Source: Rachicladosporium sp. CCFEE 5018 | Taxonomy: Eukaryota > Ascomycota > Dothideomycetes > Cladosporiales > Cladosporiaceae | Direction: 5' to 3' | DNA length: 64,000 nucleotides | Assembly: GCA_002077045.2 (NCBI GenBank) | Contig: KZ111142.1 | Coordinates: forward strand, 1,419,316 to 1,483,315 | Shown here: positions 60,302-64,000 of the stretch, piece by piece | Layout: each line of letters starts with the position of its first letter | How positions within the stretch are numbered: the first letter of the stretch is position 1 | Notes under the pieces: generated by a model | What the model was told of the DNA's origin: nothing | The model's input: the letters and a program-made list of their open reading frames with translations, nothing else | Database searches by the model: none | Program-made: the position numbers and the translations under genes

Positions 60302-63050
60302 CTACTCCTCCTCACTCTCATCGCTCGGCTCATCTCCCGAAGTCTCACCACCCTGCGCCTGGTTGCCATAGCTCGCTGGACTCTGGCTCTCACTGCCAAT
60401 CGGCTGATTGAAAGCATTCAGCTTGTCCTTCAACTGGTCGATACTGGCCTGCTGCTCGCGCTTCCCCATAGGCTTGTGCTTCTTACGCTTGTTGCCACTC
60501 GATCCGCCAACACCACCACGGCCGACACGCTCAGAAGGCTCAAAGTCATCGTCATCAACAGCCGCGATGTCGTCAGGCGAGGACATGCGAGTGGTCGTGC
60601 GGCGACCGAAGATAGAGCGCACATGCTTGAGCAGCAAACGCTGGACATCATCAGGAAGATCATCGATCTCGAGCTCCATCTCGGCACCCATATTGGCGTA
60701 TTTCTTACAATTCGTCGTAATGATGCCGGTCAGCGTCTCGATCTGGCCCTCATTCATCTGCTCGACAGCGCTGGAGATCTCCTGCTTCTCCTCGTACGTC
60801 ACGGGCTTCAGCTTCTTGGGCTTAGCCTTGGGCGCACTGCTGGACTTCGCTGGAGCTGGCTTGAAAGCAGGGACTGGAGGCTTCTTCTTGTGGCTCTTGG
60901 CGGCACCGGACTTGGACTTCGCCGCTTTGGCACCCTTCTTCTCGACCATCAGGCCAAGCTGGTTCTGGAGTGTCGCGAGTTGCTTAGAGAGCGCGGCAAT
61001 GGTCTTCGCGTCGCCATCATCAGGCGCATCGTCCTCGTCCTCCTCATCTTCCTCCTCGTCTTCGTCGGCGTCGCTATCGCCGCCGCCGCCGGAGCCACTA
61101 GATCCGGAGGGTTTGGGCTTGTTGTTACGCTCCCACTTGTCCTTCTGCAGCCAGAGAGCCTCGAACACCCTCCTAAATTCGATGCCGATGTCCCGGACTG
61201 GATTGCCAACTGGGTTGAACTTGAGGCAGTTCTCGATCATGAGGTCAAAGTCGTTCTTGAACTCGCGCGCCTTGCTGTACTGGCCTTGCTTGAGCTTCTG
61301 GCCCATCGTCGCCAAGTCCATGGGATCCTTGACTATCTGGCGATAGTGTGGGATGTTCAGAGCTACAGGGTCGACTGGCGCAAGGAAGATGTGATTGTTG
61401 GGGCTCTTCACGGGGTTGCGCAATTCCTCCAGCACGAACTCGCAGAACTTCAGCTCGAGCATGTGCTCCTTGCGCCTTGGCTTCGCATACGTGAGCTCAC
61501 GGTTGGGAGGCGGCTTGATCGCACGGGCAGGCCGCTTCGTCTGGGAGTCTCGGCGTATCTGAGGCGTGCCATCGGACTGCAATGCGAACGACTCAGATCT
61601 AGAGACTGGCGGCGCAGGCGGAGGTGGCGGCGGACGAGTCTCTCGACGAGGTGGAGCTGCTTTCGGAACTGGCGATTGCTTCTTGGCCTGTTTTGGCAAA
61701 CTCGACAGGTTCGCTGGGGGTACTGACCCCATGAAGCGATCGAAATACGCCAGCATGTTCTTGGCTGCCACTGTCACGGCATGTGTCTCGCCGTTGAACG
61801 TGCGGCAGTTGTCCACGATGAGATGGAAGTCGTCCGCAAAGGCTTGGACTGAGGGATACTCGCCATTCTTGAGCTTGGTCTCGAGCGTGCCCAAATCCAT
61901 GGGGTGCTTGATAATGTCATGGTAAGTGGGAATATTCAATTTCACTGGGTCGACAGGTTCGAGAAAGAACATCGCGTGCTTCGTTTTCTTGTTGTTCTTC
62001 AGCTTGTCAATCAAGAAATTCTTCTGCGGTAGCGTTACGGGCGCAGTGCTGTACTTTGCAGTACTAGGCGTGGCGGGCTCTGCAGGCGCTGGCACAGCCG
62101 TCTCGGTGCTGGGAATCTCTGGCTGCGGAGATGCTAGCGGCGCATCCTCCATGGTTGTATCGACTGCCTCTACTGAGGCTGCGGGCTCGGTTGGATGCTC
62201 TGGTACATGAGGCTTCTCATCGGTGGAGTCGTCGAGCTTTGCGCGCTTCGCAGCCGGCTCAGCATCCTCCTCGAACTCATCGCGATTGCGCACAAGGCTG
62301 GAGGAGACTGTCTCCTGCGCGACGGAATCTACTGGAGTAATGTCTGGCTTGGCATCTGCATCTGAAGTCGCCTCCACCGCATCTGCTGATCCATTCAGCG
62401 ACTCTGCTGACAGCGGCACCTTAGAATCGAGCGACTCTGGCGCATCAAGCAGTGAGTCAGGAAGCGCAGGCCCTGCTATCGATGCGGGCGGTGCGGCGGC
62501 GACTTCATCAACGCTAGCATCTACCTGGTTATGAACGACGCCGTCTACCTCTGCAACAACGTCTCCCATCGGTGCGATCGGATCTGGGGTAGCGTAGTCG
62601 AGGCTGGGCGCATTCGCTGGAACGAATTCTGTGACAGGAGCGATGCCGGTACTGTGGTCCACTGGCAGAATAGACTCTACCACTGGCGCATCTGGAAGCG
62701 AAGCGGGCTCCTTGAGGTTCAAGGTCGCCTCTTTCGTATGTGATATTGACCCGTTCTCCACGAACGCGTCTTGATTAGGCGGGGTGATTTGTTGATGCAT
62801 GGTGTCGCGTGAGCTGCGACAAGTATCAGTACGTGTGGTGAGTAAGCTTCGGTGATCATGTGATCAGTATGCGGAGCGAAAGGAAGATGAAAGAGTGAAT
62901 GAGGCAAAGCGCTAAATACGCGATTAGGCTTCTGCGCAGTGAGTGGATGACTTACCCGTTGGTCTGGGGTACCTCAGTCTGTGGCGACGGTAAAGCATCA
63001 GCGCCATCAAGCTGAGGCACAGCTGCGCCTTGCGCAAGATCTGAAGCCAT
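60302..63050 (-). CDS. BDF1: BET-family double-bromodomain protein (Bdf1-like), complete
   Basis: Two exons, 62956-63050 and 60302-62813, with a 142-nt intron, give 868 residues. The first exon (MASDLAQGAAVPQLDGADAL) joins in phase 2 to GSRDTMHQQITPPNQ. An acidic, disordered N-terminus with a short basic AAKRAKL stretch leads to bromodomain 1 (about residues 288-400: NFLIDKLKNNKKTKHAMFF, PMDLGTLETKLKNGEY, DNCRTFNG). Bromodomain 2 follows (about 480-590: FCEFVLEELRNP, PMDLATMGQKLKQGQY, ENCLKFNP), then an acidic run (DADEDEEEDEEDEDD) and the NET domain (about 710-780: PVTYEEKQEISSAVEQM). The acetyl-lysine-contacting Asn is present in both (DNCRTFN, ENCLKFN). Such proteins read acetylated histones and work with TFIID. 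Confidence 0.93.
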
Positions 63051-64000
63051 GGTTGCAGGTCAAGCAAGTGAATGATGACCAACGCACGTGACTTTACTGA
63101 TGTACAGCGGTAAATTCCGCCCTGCACACGCGCAGCAGCGAGTCGCGTGTTGATGTTTGCGCGCGAGTCGCACAAACAAATTGAATCGACCCGATGTGTG
63201 ATGGATGTGATGCGGCGCGTAGATATGCAGATGGTTGCACGTGTAAAGGTGGTGATGTAAGGTGAATTTGGTTGGATGGGGTGGTTGCGGGAGGGTCAAA
63301 AAAGAGGTCGATGCGTAAGCGCGAAGTCGGTGGGTGGTGTGTGGCTCGGCGATCGAACAGAAGTTCAGGTTCGGCTTTGGAGGGAAATGTTCTTATCGAT
63401 GCGAAGCGCGCTAGTCAACTTTCGTGCCGAGCCGCCGACGACACGTGACACTTGGTGAAGAATAGGCTGCAGTGAAGAAGATGACAGCCTGGTGATCGAG
63501 GTAATGAGATTTGTAAGAGGCTGTACGTGTAGTGATACCGGCCTTGTGGCCTTGAAGTCGAGGTGTGAAGGGGCAAATGGTGCTGAAGGTGAATGCAAGA
63601 AGGCGGAGGTGGTCCCGACTCGGCGGGTGCAGCTAGCGAGTCGAGATTGCCCGCCGCCGTGCCGGAGTTTATGCATGCCGTGGATTTATTGTTGTTCGAG
63701 CTTTCTCGGAATGCCACTCACTTGATCGCAGCTGCCTTAACAGCCACGTGGTGAATGATGGAGCGGCGGATCGTAGTGTATCTGATAGCCTCAATTGCAC
63801 TCCGAGGCTCACTGCAGCCCGGCCCAAGGCCCAAGACTCTTAGGCAATCGGTGATCGATCATGCATGAATGCCTCAGGAGCCAGAGTAGTCCAGTACTGT
63901 CTGCGAATACAGGCACTCCACAACCCCTGTCAATCTCGAATCTACGGAGCCAACATCGACAAGTAATGCCACGTGATCCTGACAGGTCTGCCTTGTTCTG
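63051..64000. other. Upstream region of the bromodomain gene to window end
   Basis: About 950 bases with no gene recognised; includes a CCACGTGG-type palindrome near 63745. The next gene is outside the window. Confidence 0.4.

Noticed and set aside
39523..60945. A true 10.6-kb tandem duplication
   Set aside because: Breakpoints coincide with N gaps, contig starts are identical to the base, and contig B overlaps both copies. Allelic contigs explain this more simply, though read data would settle it.
60408..61346. Long plus-strand frames (312 and 500 codons) across the bromodomain gene
   Set aside because: Antisense shadows of a long Lys/Glu/Ser-rich coding frame; the minus strand has two bromodomains and a NET domain.

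Overview
This window is nuclear DNA from a filamentous ascomycete (Pezizomycotina). The evidence is intron-containing genes with short introns of about 49-59 nt that carry GTAAGT-type donors and CTAAC/CTGAC-like branch sites, about 53-55% G+C by eye, and families such as a Zn2Cys6 regulator, Gag1-like clamp, Rxt3, Prm1 and GH43. A dothideomycete is my best guess; the clear pairs of diverged copies would fit a heterozygous or hybrid diploid such as a Hortaea-like black yeast, but that is inference.

The window is a scaffold of four contigs joined by three 100-N gaps (2468-2567, 39423-39522, 50203-50302). Contig A (1-2467) carries the 3' parts of a GH43 beta-xylosidase gene and a convergent amino-acid/GABA-type permease gene, and is a diverged copy of 33276-35742. 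Contig B (2568-39422) is the main unique stretch. In order it holds: exocyst SEC6, ATP synthase OSCP (ATP5), a 1636-residue protein of unknown function, a 318-residue unknown, a divergent pair of mitoribosomal protein genes (MRP49/mL61 and MRPL24/bL28m), an RBR-type ubiquitin ligase with a long pentapeptide repeat, a small secretory-pathway membrane protein, a Zn2Cys6 factor, a DUF300/TMEM184 membrane protein, a pseudogene with two in-frame stops, a small coiled-coil protein, CLN3/BTN1, the Rpd3L subunit RXT3, the complete GH43 gene and the complete permease gene, and the 3' end of PRM1.

Contigs C (39523-50202) and D (50303-64000) begin at exactly the same base inside PRM1, and both overlap the end of contig B by 361 identical bases. 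C is an alternative version of the first 10.64 kb of D. Both carry the PRM1 5' part, a 230-residue unknown, a fast-diverging protein of about 650 residues, a Gag1-like clamp protein and the 3' part of a BET-family double-bromodomain gene. Only D continues into the full bromodomain gene and beyond. The simplest reading is that the two arms of an allelic bubble were placed one after the other, so the real locus runs B-(C or D)-rest.

Most genes are housekeeping and show no functional cluster. Several models needed splicing to make sense (ATP5, GH43, permease, Zn2Cys6, DUF300, CLN3, RXT3, BDF1, the 318-residue gene), and the exon coordinates are given in each entry. I found no tRNA, rRNA, transposon or CRISPR array. 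The most interesting items are the RBR ligase with 22 G-x-D pentads, the protein pair that is hyper-diverged inside otherwise similar alleles, the double-nonsense pseudogene, and the scaffold structure itself.
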